64,000 bases of DNA, taken from contig OX344752.2 in NCBI GenBank assembly GCA_947034885.2, positions 2,914,001 through 2,978,000 of the forward strand, written 5' to 3'. The stretch's first letter is position 1. Each line of letters opens with the position of its first letter. Below, in pieces: positions 25,275-36,334 of the stretch. The notes under the pieces are model-generated. The model ran no database searches. It was not told the origin of the DNA and worked only from the letters and a program-made list of their open reading frames with translations. The position numbers and the translations under genes are program-made. This stretch comes from Thuidium tamariscinum (lineage: Eukaryota > Streptophyta > Bryopsida > Hypnales > Thuidiaceae).

Positions 25275-26422
25275 ATATGCACTAAAAAGAGGCTCTCCTC
25301 ATTACAGTACCACTTACCTTTAGTTGTTTAAGTTTGAAATCTTTGACTTGTTAAAGATAGGTGGTGCATCTAGGAGAGTGTTTCTTTGTTTAGGGACCAA
25401 CTTCATTCCATGCATCATCATAATGGAGGTAAAATTGTGTAAGGTTTTGAACTGATTCAACTCAAAATGGATTTGGGTTTTAATCCTAGAAGGATATGAT
25501 GTATCTCCAAGGTACTTTGCCAATACTTAGGTGTGTTCTTCATTTCTAGAAGAATCTTGAAAGTTGTAGCTATTGACAACTTTTTGGTCTTTGGACATCC
25601 TTTGGGGATCGAAAAGGTTGGAATTTGGTTGAAAAGTCTCAGTTTTATAATTCCAATGTACACCACCTTGCCGTTTCTATACATGACAAAAAGTTCACTC
25701 ATTATTCTACAATTTTGAAAGGAGGTGCTTTAGGATTTATATTACAACTCAAAAGAGAATAAAGAGAGACACATTAACATGAAATGAATGAGAATAGCTA
25801 CACTAATGACAACAATAGGAATTTGAATGTCTTTGTTTCATCAACCTATTACATGTATATTTTTTCTTAAAAATGAGTTATTTTAAATACATATTGAACA
25901 TTCCCTAATTTGACATTTAAAAAAAAAATTGTATATATGATAAGTCTAGATATAAAAGCAACAATAATTGGATCATCTCACCTTAATCCACATCTAACTA
26001 TAGTCTTCACATACCTAAACCTTAAGATCCAAATGCACCCAATTGACCTTCACATACCAAAACGCTAAAACCCACATCACATGGCTTAGAAACAAGCCTA
26101 TGCATGTTGATTTTTTGATGCCACTAAAAAAACATACCCTAAGTCTACTATGAGTGTGGTTACCTCACAAAGACAAAGATTCACATTGTTGTTGTTTTAT
26201 TACCTCCAACAAATGAGTATTTAATAATCAACAATATATATGGCCTATCATTTTAGAGTAATTTTACTCCTTCATACTCAATTTTTCAACTTCTAAAGGA
26301 CCAAAGAACCCATTTGGGGCTTTTTGACAACTTATGTAGGCTCTATTGACTTCATAATTTGGAATTCTTGCATTAATTTTCTAAGATGAAAGCTACTCAT
26401 CATAATTTATCAGTGAAACTTT
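25275..26422. other. AT-rich intergenic DNA
   Basis: No gene. The two opposed frames around 25457-25718 overlap and lack any domain. The segment ends at the left terminus of the large CACTA-like element. Confidence 0.4.
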
Positions 26423-27162
26423 CACTACAAAAAAAGTAGGGTTTAAATGACTGCGATAAATGACTACAAAGTAGTCATTTAGGCCAAAAATGACTGCATC
26501 GTGACTTGGTGTCCTGCAATCATTGTGGACAAGTCACAACCTGTAGTGATTGCTACTATATTATCATGAACTTGGATGAAAAAGGAATGACAAGGTCTAC
26601 ATGGCACTTGTAATTTTCAGGCAATTGTTCAAAAATTGTAGGTAGTTGCCCATTCCACTCTAAAATTTTGGAGAAGTAGCATGACGTGAGCAATTTTGAA
26701 GTCACTCTACAGTCACCATAGAGTCATTGACAATTTCGAGTACAACTGATGTGGACATCCACGTCAGAGTCACGTGGAAGTCATGATGTAGTCATTTCGG
26801 TATTATAAATAATCCGTACGTTGCTGACGTCAGAGTCACTATGAAGTCATTGTGAAGTCATTATTTAGTCATTTTGTAGTTGTAATGTAGTTTGAGTACT
26901 ACTGACATAGACATCCATGTCAGAGTCATATGGAAGTCATTGTGAAGTGATTATGTAGTCATTCAAGAATTAGTGGCAATGAAGTCATTCCACAGTCATT
27001 CCACTATTATTTTTAAGTAATTTAGAGTTAGGGTTGAGATCACTATACAAAGATGTTAAATGCAATTTTATTTTGTAGCAAAGTGTGCAAAAAAATATAT
27101 TAATAATTTTATGGGAAGTAGACACTCCAAGTCATATATGAATACATTCAAAATTTTACAAC

Positions 27163-27476
27163 GATGGCAAATTTCGTTAAAATGGCGGTATTCCTTATGC
27201 CATTTTTCAGCCCGCGTGGTGTGAACCGAAAATCAACATCTAGGAATGGTATAGATTTCAAACATCTAGGATATATGTAGATTTTCAAAATCTATGATAA
27301 GTTTAGATTTCAGACCGCACGGTCTAAAACATCTTGGATAGATGTAGATTTCAGACATCTACAACACATGTAGATTTCAAAAATCTATGACTATTTTAGA
27401 TTTTAGACTGCGTGGTCTGAACTGTCAAAAATGTCAAACTAATGGAATACCGCCATTTTAACGAAATTCGCCATAA
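27163..27476. mobile_element. MITE nested in the CACTA-like element
   Basis: Inverted repeat ends: GATGGCAAATTTCGTTAAAA then TGGCGGTATTCC at the left, and GGAATACCGCC followed by ATTTTAACGAAATTCGCCAT at the right. The interior holds several imperfect direct copies of a TAGATTTCA..CATCTA unit and two opposed copies of a TGGTCTGAAC/GCACGGTCTAAA motif. Exact ends are uncertain by a few bases. Confidence 0.7.
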
Positions 27477-27600
27477 CAATATACTATACACAATAATTTT
27501 ATATTGCACAATACACCATACACAATTCATCATATACAATATACCATATGCCATACACAATTCACCATGTATAATATACCATACACCTTATGCCATGCAT
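27476..27600. repeat. tandem CACAATWCACCATA repeat
   Basis: A run of imperfect units built from ACAATATACCATA and CACAATTCACCATA, starting directly after the nested MITE. Low-complexity and without coding potential. Confidence 0.7.
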
Positions 27601-27729
27601 CATTCCAAAACAACTTAGTATGTGAGTATGAATAAAAGAAATGACAAGCCTTTTATAGAAGTAGGATAGTAGTTGGCAAGACAAAGCTTGTCGGATATGT
27701 AAAACGTAGGAATTGCATTACAAATAATA

Positions 27730-27905
27730 TTTCGAACCTCATTGAGGCATAGTATATGAACTTTTTTCAAAAAACTTTGAACTGATGAAAGTTAGAAGAT
27801 CTTTGTCACTTTCACCTCTAAAAATCCGTTTCATATTTTGAGCCTTAAATCAAAAGTTATAGACAAATTTGCAGAAAGATTTGAAAAAGATTGACATAGG
27901 AAGAG
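27730..27905 (+). repeat. dispersed repeat, second copy at 43880-44055
   Basis: GAACCTCATTGAGGCATAGT...CTAAAAATCCGTTTCATATT...AAAGTTATAGACAAATTT matches the segment at 43880-44055 in the same orientation across about 170 bp with many substitutions. Type of element unknown. Confidence 0.55.
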
Positions 27906-29030
27906 TACTAGACTTTTGAGTAGTTGTTTGACAGTCACACAAAGTCATTTTGCAGTAGAATCAGAGTGGTGATGTTGTCATTTTGTAGTAGAACCAGAGT
28001 AAAAAAATGGGACTTAATAATTACTATTGGGTCCTTTCTAAATACCTCAGTGTATGTTTATTGAAATTCTTAATATTTCAAATGTAAATCATATGAAGTG
28101 TTCAAAACTAGTGCAATGACAATGGCACATGTTTCTAGAAGTATTGGTGGCACATCGATAGGAATTTAAATAAATCATAGAAATGAACTCTAAAGAAAAA
28201 AATAGTATACACAAACAAAGAAAAAGCCCACCAACAATGCATCATTTCACAATAAGATTAAAAAACAAAAGAAGTATTGTATTAGAAGAAGATGTTTAAA
28301 AAAATGAATAAGATAAACCTAGGAGAATTGGAGAAGCACTCGATGTATTTATATTGTTAGCAAACCACATGCAATAAAGACTTTAGATCCTCTACTTCTT
28401 GAATATTGATGCAATGATCAACAAAATGTATTTTTAATAAGTATTTGAGTTGGACTATATGTCAATATGAGTCATTTCCCTTCATTTTTCAATCTTTCTG
28501 AAAGTCATATTATATATTATTTGAGGTGAAAGTTTTCAACAATAGAAATCTAAGATTATTATCAATCAAAGTTCAAAATTACAAGTTGAATTTATCATTA
28601 GAAAAAATTTCAGATCTGAAAAAGGCTGCAAGTTTTGCACCCCCATGGTACAACTATAGAAAAAAATAAAAATAAAAAATTATTTTTAATTTTTTGAAAT
28701 TTGGAATCTAACATGGTACTACTAGTGCCGTGTCAACACTATATGAGATTGACAACTGATAAATATTTTTTAAAATATTTTAATTTTTTTTCAAATTTTT
28801 CCAAATTTAAAAAAAAAATTCACCATGGAGGTGCTCAAAATGAATTCTTAATAGCCTCTTTTAGGGTTGAAATTTTTTCCTAATGAATTTATTAAAAAAT
28901 TATTGAGGGATTAAAAACCTACTTTATTGCATATGATATACAAAATCTCCTAAGAGTGATCTTCTTAAGAAATAAATTAGGAATAAAAGATTAGAATGAA
29001 TAAAAGATAACCTAAAATTTGCAATTCTTG

Positions 29031-29035
<5 letters not shown>

Positions 29036-29074
<39 letters not shown>
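29036..29074. repeat. (TA)n microsatellite
   Basis: About 19 TA units. The tract resumes as TATATATATAA directly after the element at 29075-29797, so that element appears to have inserted into the microsatellite. Confidence 0.9.
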
Positions 29075-29077
<3 letters not shown>

Positions 29078-29797
29078 GTGATTGCAAGAAAGGCCTCCCA
29101 TTTTTTGTCTCATTTTGGAATAATACTCATTTTTTTCGGGAGTACTTTAAAAATAGAAAAATAAAAAAATTTAAAATAAAAAAATATGTTCAATGTATAT
29201 TTCTTGAAGAAGAAGGTACCCTATGAAGGAAAAGTGAAGGAAAATTTTCTAAATAGGTGAACTAGACAAGTGCAAAATATCATGAAAATGAGCACTTTTA
29301 CATTTTTTTGTAATAATTTATTTTTAAAAAAAGTAAAAATTGGAAATTTGAGAAGGACTAATGGTAATTACATTTCTTCAAAAGAATTATTTTGAAACCA
29401 TTTTTGATGTTCAGAATTCTATGTGCAAGGGGCCCCTATTTGCATCAATGTAGAGGATATACAATAATGTTTTTTTTAAATATATATGATCAACTTATAA
29501 ATCTTTAGTGTATAAATAGACCATACAAATTTCAAGTCTACATCATTAATTTTGGATACTCCTTAGTACTAAAAACCCCTAAATTGCAAAATGTGATAAA
29601 TTAGGTAAATTAAAATTTAATTAGAAAATGTTTTTTGGAAATTTTTGAAAAATAATGAATTTCTTTACTATCAAGTTGGACATCTTCAATAAAAATTTCA
29701 AGTAAATTGGCTTAATTCCCCAAAAGTTATAACCAATGGCATAAAAGTCACTTAGATTGTGACGCCAAATAGTACAGCCCTTTCTTGCAATCACCCA
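29075..29797. mobile_element. 723-bp TA-flanked element with TGGGTGATTGCAAGAAAGG ends
   Basis: Exact terminal inverted repeats of 19 bp: TGGGTGATTGCAAGAAAGG at 29075 and its complement ending at 29797. Both sides are TATATA. Non-coding and AT-rich inside, thus a non-autonomous element with TA target preference. A diverged relative may lie at about 42578-43295. Confidence 0.75.
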
Positions 29798-29811
29798 TAT
29801 ATATATAATAC

Positions 29812-29850
29812 AAGTGTGTGTGTGCGAGCGTCTGCGCGTGCGTGTGCGCA
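29812..29850. repeat. (GT/GC)n simple repeat
   Basis: GTGTGTGTGCGAGCG followed by TGCGCGTGCGTGTGCGC: alternating purine-pyrimidine DNA right next to TA repeats, a sequence type able to adopt Z-DNA. No gene. Confidence 0.6.
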
Positions 29851-30429
29851 AAGGTCATTGGTATTAAAACAACTACTTTTGCAAAATTATATTGAATTTA
29901 AAATGAACAAGAATTTTTTTTAAATCAAATTATAAAAAATTAAATGTAGAAAATTTGGGAGAGTGTACATATTAAAAAAAATTCACAATGTATATGAAGA
30001 ATTGAAATACCTATAAATAATTAAAAAAATTCAACTACAAGAAATCCCATCTAGTTAATATTAAATTCTAAAAAAATATATAAAATGTTGGATACCTTGT
30101 TCTATGATACATGTATTAAAAAACCTGATATAATTAGTTTTTAAATATTTTAATAGTCCTCAAAAATTATTAAATTCATGTATATAATTACATTTTTGAA
30201 TTTCTTATTAAAAAAGATACAAGAATTTTCTGCATTTAAACAAATTACATCCCTTGAGATTGGACTAAAGTGCATTTGTTTATAAGTGATTGTAATTAGG
30301 ATCATATACTATAGGAGTTACGTACTCAAGAAGATAACTTATTAGCTGAAGAAGGATATTAGAGTGTGAGTGTTGGAAGATTCTAAAGGGCCCTTTCAAG
30401 AAATATAGTGCGCTTTTAGAGCATTTTAG

Positions 30430-31020
30430 CATTAAACACTTTTTTGGAATACTTAAGTCATTTTGGAATCATGTAGTAGTCATACGTAATCGCATCGTAG
30501 TTACCCTAGGGTTATCATAGTCCATGTCAACAAATTGCCCTATCCATTTTTTCTATAGAAAATGCTGATTTGGCTTTAGAAGGGACACTGAAGTTATTTT
30601 GGAATCACACAATAGTCATAAATAGTGGCGTTGTAGTCACACAAAAATGACTAAAGTCCACATCAGCAAATTGTCCTATCCATTTTTCCTACAAAAAATT
30701 TTGATTTGGCTTAAAATAACATTTAAGTCATTTTGGAGTCACATTATAGTAATATGCAGTCACATTGTAGTCACACAAAAATGACTAAAGTCCACGTCAA
30801 CAAATTGCCTTACTTATATTTTTTACAAAAAATCCTAATTTGGCTTTAGAAAGGACACTTAAGCCATTTTGGAGTCACATAGTAGTCATAAATAGTGGCG
30901 TTGTAGTCATACAAAAATGAATAAAGTCCATGTCAACAAATTGTCCTATCCATTTTTTCTATAAAAATCTTGATTTGGCTTAAAAAAACATTTAAGTCAA
31001 TTTAGAGTCATGCAATAGTC
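30430..31020. repeat. four tandem copies of a ~135-bp unit at the right end of the CACTA-like element
   Basis: The marker TCCAYRTCARCAAATTG starts at 30521, 30657, 30791 and 30927, a spacing of 134-136 bp. Each unit carries several AGTCAT/AGTCAC words and a TTGATTTGGCTT block. Probably the expanded subterminal repeat of the host element. Confidence 0.75.
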
Positions 31021-31301
31021 GTGTGCAATCACTGTTAATGACTTCAACATCCATATTGGATGCCCCCCACTTCCCTCTAATATTGTCAATGTCATCTTGA
31101 ATGAATAGTTGTAGTGAATGTCACACTTCATTACTACTTCATCCACAAGTTGTTCAAAATGGCTAAAAAATGACTTAAACACTTAGATAGTGCAGCCTTG
31201 GTGCAATTACAGAATTTGCAGTCATTCTTTAGTTGTTCCGGACATTTAGTCATTCTGCAGTCACTTCATGGAGTCATTTAGGACAGGGATTTTTTGTAGT
31301 G

Positions 31302-34300
31302 TCAACTAACAGTGTTCATTAGTGCTTTACCTAAGCTTGCCTTGTATTATTACTTGATCCATACCCACTACTCAAAATGAATGCCCTCTTACCAGTTCTC
31401 AAGGCCATTGATACTCTCATGAACTTTGTGCAAAAGACAGAAATGTACATTTGTGACTTTGTGGTGATATTAAAAGTATGCCAAGGATTCTTATACCAAA
31501 TGTATTCAAACAAGGCCACATATTATAGCACACATGAATTTTGGAATTTCAACAATCTACTTGATTGTAGCCATGAGTAGATCCAAATCAAGTCGATTAC
31601 GGACCTCAACAATGACTCAACCATCTTGTCCTTTGTTTGTTATAGTGAGCAAATCCATACCAAACATAAGGGACGACCGCTAGACCGGGAATTTTGGTCT
31701 TCCCTATTAGCAAAGGTGAAGAGAAAATGCACAAGTAAATAAATTGTAACACTTCCTCTTTTACCATTTTATATATTGTTTGAATGTTTGGTTGCAAAAA
31801 TGATTTTGTTCACAATGTTGAGGCTCTTCAAACTAGTTGGAGAAGTATGTATTGTAATGTGGCCCAACTAAACTATATTGACATATTGAACATTTCTTTC
31901 TTGAAGGTGCATCGTTGATGCTAGTTGAGGAGTTGGACAATACATTTGGAGAGCACCATGTGATGAATGCATTTGGTATTTTATAGCGACAATTTTGGTG
32001 CTAGAGAAACTGTGAGGAGTTGTTTGGTAAGCAACTCCGCACTTTCATGGACACATATGGTTGCGACAAATCTTAGAGGAGGAGAAGAAAATGCTGATAA
32101 AATCACTAATTGATCGCAATGCCCTCATGTCTTAGCGGGACTTGTTTAAAACATGTATGAAGTCAAATTCTTGTTCTGCTATGCTTCATCTCTATGACAC
32201 CAATCCATTGACAAAAATTTGGTGAGTCCACAATAATTTCACATAGAACTTTGGAGAATTCTTGAAACTAACAGAGACAACTGTCATCCATGTAATTGGC
32301 TCAATAGAGGATGAATACACTTTTTCCAATGTTAGTTTCTGGAAGTCAAAATTACAAAACAATTTCAAAGAACCCATCAAAGTTGTTATCAAAGTGTACT
32401 CCTAGTATATTTTCATGTTGGAAAATTTTCCTTACCAAGCTATATTTGACAAGTTATTTCTCTTAGGTCGATGTGGCAAATATATGGAAACCATGTAGTT
32501 TCAAAGGAGGAGTATGCAAAGCAATATTTTTGAAGTAGTAAATTGTTCTTCACAGCACTAGTAGGTAGGTTGACAATTTGTATAGTGTTGCAGGTATTGT
32601 GCTTTTCCCCCTCTAGTAATTTGAGAAGTTCTTTTTGCATGCTCTTGACTAGGATTTTTTTTTTTTTGGTGCCAAATTGCACCCAAAAAATAATCTAGCT
32701 AGAAAACGTTAAAAAATATGCCAAAAAACTTGGATGAAATTGCCAAACAACTTTAAATTTAAAAAAAATATTAGATGAAATTGCTTGATTGTGAAGGAAA
32801 ATCATACTATACATCCAATAAGTAGATGAATGTTGCAATTTGGAGCACCACTATAACATTTTATATTACCACTATGGCACTTCTTCAAAAATGAAAAAAA
32901 AACCCTACTCTTGATATGCATGTCTCCTAGGCTATCTTCTATTAGAGGGCTACTTCATCAATATTTTTGATGAATACAGGACTTAGACTTTGAAGTTTAT
33001 TTTATTTATTCTACATATTTTCCTCATTTTGGATTATACTACTGATCTCTTTCCTTGATGGTCAATTGTTTCCTTATTTTATCCTTGACTAAGGCGTCGG
33101 GGGGGGGGGGGGGGTTGCAAGTCATCGTGTGACAAGTGGCGGTGTCTTCCAACAAACTTGTTGCATGTAAAAGATGTGGTTGATTTTTATTCTACTTGTT
33201 TGTTACTTTATTGACTAAAGCATCGGAAGGGTGTTTGGGTGGGTGTAGGTCAAGGTGTAAAACCTTATTTCTATCAAATTGTCATTGGAATGTAAAGCCA
33301 GCATTGTGAAGTAAAGTAATGTAGGTCTTCCTTGATCTTTGCCCAATGCAATCTATCTACATTATCCACACTATAGTATCCCGTGACATTAGTAGTTGAA
33401 AATAATGTTTATTTTAAAAACAAGTCAGTGATGCTTACTTAAATGCTCACTTTCATGTGCCAATTTTATGAATTTGAACTTAGAATGCTTTCTAGATAGA
33501 GTACTTGGCGGCTGCATCTTCTAATTATGAGTCTACCATATTACCTTCTTACAAGAAAGTGCCATCATTTTTTGCCTAATTGACCCTCAAGCATATTCAT
33601 ATTGCACCAATTCACTACATAAAGAAACAGATTATCGCCAAGAACACATTTATCCTTTTACATATGTTTGCCTAGACAAGAAGGAAAAAATGAAAAGAAT
33701 TTGTGAAGTATTTTTCCTAAAAGTTCTTCATGTCGCCAAACCAAAACTTTGGTCTATTATGAGGAATCGCCAATTCATCATTCCCCATAGATTACATATC
33801 GCCTTTTCATCCATTTTTGAAAAAGTTGAAAAAAAATCCTAATTATATTGATGAACAACTTCATTTCAGGGAGAGTTCCTACGATTATTGGTATAGAAAT
33901 TGTACTCTCCTATCGCTTGAATTAAATCACATTGAGCCTCAAATTGGTTTTCTAACCTCTTTTGACACTTGTCGTTGTAGCTAAAGATGGGGATGTTGAA
34001 TATTCCACATCATGTCATTTGGGGATAAAATGACATGGAATATTCCACATCATTCCATTGGAAAGAAGGCAACCCACCTTACAGCTACTAAATGTTATAT
34101 GATGTATGGGGCACAATCCATCATTCTGCTATGAAATTCGCCTCCTTTCCCTCTAGTATCAGCAAGCTTGTTCACATCAAAATCCACATGAAATCTTTGT
34201 TTTCAAAAAGGAATTTTTTTTTTTAAACTTAAATTTTTTTTTTTAATGAAATCAAACAGCCCCACCCCACCCCACTATTCTCCATGACATTCTAGTTTTG

Positions 34301-34458
34301 GCAAGCTACTCTACTGTATTGTACAGTAGTAGCACAATTAGGAGTACAGATCACTAAAATATTGAGCAATTGTCTCTCTTGGTAAGCAATGGATTCCTTC
34401 AATAGGTATGCAATCATTATATCACATGCACCCACATAACCTTGCCGCAGGCCACTAA
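31302..34458. other. intergenic DNA, no gene recognised
   Basis: AT-rich with small unrelated frames (31331-31797 and 32440-32682 on the minus strand), none with a domain or splice context. Contains a run of 16 G at 33099-33114, followed about 100 bp later by a degenerate second copy of the surrounding TTGACTAARGCRTCGG segment. Confidence 0.45.
33099..33114 (+). repeat. run of 16 G
   Basis: Sixteen consecutive G in otherwise AT-rich DNA. Able to form a G-quadruplex; also a spot where assembly length errors are likely. Confidence 0.9.
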
Positions 34459-34701
34459 ATCCTCCATTCGAAATGGGCCCAGCAGGGTAAATTTTGGGTT
34501 CTCTGGGGTAAGAGGAAAAAAAAAAGCCCCCTGTTTCAGGCCATGTCTAGGGTATGTTCTACACCTCACCTAGCTAGTGTAGGGTCTTTGATTGCAAATA
34601 CGAATTCAGAGTTTGAAAAACATTATTTGCAAAAAATAAAAAAATTCCCACATTTTCCCCAAGGTAAATCCACCCTGTTGGGCCCACTTCAAATGGAGAA
34701 T
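34459..34701. mobile_element. MITE, core family 'TTGATTGCAAATATGAATTC', GGGCCCA-type ends
   Basis: 243 bp. Left end ATCCTCCATTCGAAATGGGC continuing CCAGCAGGGTAAATTT; the right end is its near-complement over about 33 bp. The family core is present at 34587-34625 (TTTGATTGCAAATACGAATT, then CAGAGTTTG). Same subtype as 41209-41443. Confidence 0.75.
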
Positions 34702-36227
34702 TTGGCATCCTGCTAACCTTGCTGACCTTGAAATGAATAAACAATTCAAATGCAAAGTACAGCCACTTTTGGCACACAAAACATGATCTTGAGATCGTAC
34801 ACAAACCGAACAAGTCTAGAATCACACTTCATGTTCATTGATACCAAGGGTATTTATTCTTGCAGCCCATGTTCATTGATACCCAAGGTATTCATGCCAC
34901 TCATAAAGAATGTAATGTCTAACATTCTTTGAGGATTGGCATAAAAACAGCCTTGAAGTCAATACAAACATAGAGAATCCACATTCTTTTTAGAGACACA
35001 TTCTTTTTAGAGACAATAGTGACAATGGTGAGCACACGCAGTACTTGCTGAGAGTCTAAGATTGATTGGTTAGGAATCATTTAAAATTTTGTAGCTCCCA
35101 TGTGGCAAAGTCCCTTTTCAGCTGCAAAACATTGGTAGCCAATAAAAACAAGTTGGTATAAGTTAATAGAGCCCCATCGACTGCCCCCAACAACTCATAA
35201 TTGGAATGTATTCTATTCAATTTCCACTTTTTGAAAAACCACAAGTTTTTCAATCTGAGATCTGCAGTGGGAAATGCAAACTGTGCAAAAAAGAAATGAT
35301 TAATTTCCTTCTGAAGATTTGTTTCAAATGAGGATCAATTTCCTTCAAACAGTTCAATTCACAACATTGCTGCTAAAATTTAGCTTCTGAAGAGCAAGAA
35401 CAATGTAGTCCAAAATGAAAAACTAAGCCAAGTGAATTGATGCGAAAAAGCATATTTACATCATGCAACTAAAGTCCAAGTCCTCCCATCTTCTGGTCAT
35501 AACAGTCAGCACTTTTTGAACCCTGCCTTAAATATTCCATCAATTGCCGTGCAATTCACATATTTGGCTGAAAGTTGTTCAGGGGTCCTGCATCGCAAAG
35601 TCCGTCCACACATGAGCTCGAAGTGACACAGCCCTTCGAAAACTTCCCTAAACACAGTTACGAAAACCAATCACATCTTTTGGGTTCATCCCAATCTCGA
35701 GACTCACGAAGTAATGCATACACTGAAGTCATTACAAGCAGAGCAACCATCCCAAACAAGAGTAGATGCTGGAAACATTCAAAAGATGTCTCAACGATGA
35801 GCTGAATGCCGAAAATCCCATCAGTTCAACCTCGATAGGAATTACAAAATATTCATAAGCATAAGTAAAAATGTTGCACAATGTTTGGGTCTCTTCTACA
35901 AACGTACAAACTACTCGTTTTATTGCAGACAAGACCGCCTGCACATCAGATCCCACTTTCCATAGTGGAGTACATAGTAGAGCACATATTACCAAGCCGA
36001 CATAGACAAAAGATCAACTCGATGTCAGCAGATCAAGCGGGTGATCTGCGGACATAGTCCAGCTCTCATCGAATTTAGTATCAAAACAAAAGGAACTGCC
36101 CACCAATAGAATAGGGTTTAAGGGTGAACCCAAGAGACAAGCTACACCTACGGGCATGGTAAAGATTTGCCATCAAAAAGGTGCAACTCTTGTCTGAACA
36201 ACAAAAACGAGGCGGTCAAAAGTGGGC
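34702..36227. other. region downstream of the CDF gene, no gene recognised
   Basis: AT-rich up to about 35550; after that composition approaches that of transcribed DNA. The last part probably includes the 3' UTR of the minus-strand CDF gene and its downstream flank. The open frames at 35575-35805 and 35732-35995 overlap on opposite strands and lack recognisable features. Confidence 0.4.
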
Positions 36228-36233
36228 TTTATT
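36228..36233 (-). terminator. candidate poly(A) signal of the CDF gene
   Basis: AATAAA on the minus strand, about 100 nt downstream of the CDF stop codon, a usual distance for a near-upstream polyadenylation element. Only the hexamer supports this. Confidence 0.4.
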
Positions 36234-36334
36234 CTGCACCTCCAAACCGCCTGATTCGTCAAAAGGCGCTCAAGAGCAGCTTGGAATGCAGCAAGCAGCA
36301 CAAGAGCTAGTGAAACTTTGGCTCCAGAAGAGGA

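Larger units (their letters stand above)
26423..31301. mobile_element. 4.9-kb CACTA-like non-autonomous element with nested insertions
   Basis: Left end CACTACAAAAAAAGTAGGG; right end ends in TTTTTTGTAGTG, its complement. Both subterminal zones are packed with AGTCAT/TGACT words, mostly at 26440-27000 and 30420-31290, as CACTA elements carry repeated transposase-binding motifs near their ends. No transposase frame remains. The flanking triplets are TTT and TCA, so the 3-bp target duplication is not preserved or the termini are slightly off. Two further elements (27163-27476 and 29075-29797) and two simple-repeat tracts lie inside. Confidence 0.65.

Noticed and set aside
27476-27600. CACAAT..CACCATA repeats considered as a CRISPR-like array.
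   Set aside because: Units are contiguous without spacers and low-complexity, and the window is eukaryotic nuclear DNA.
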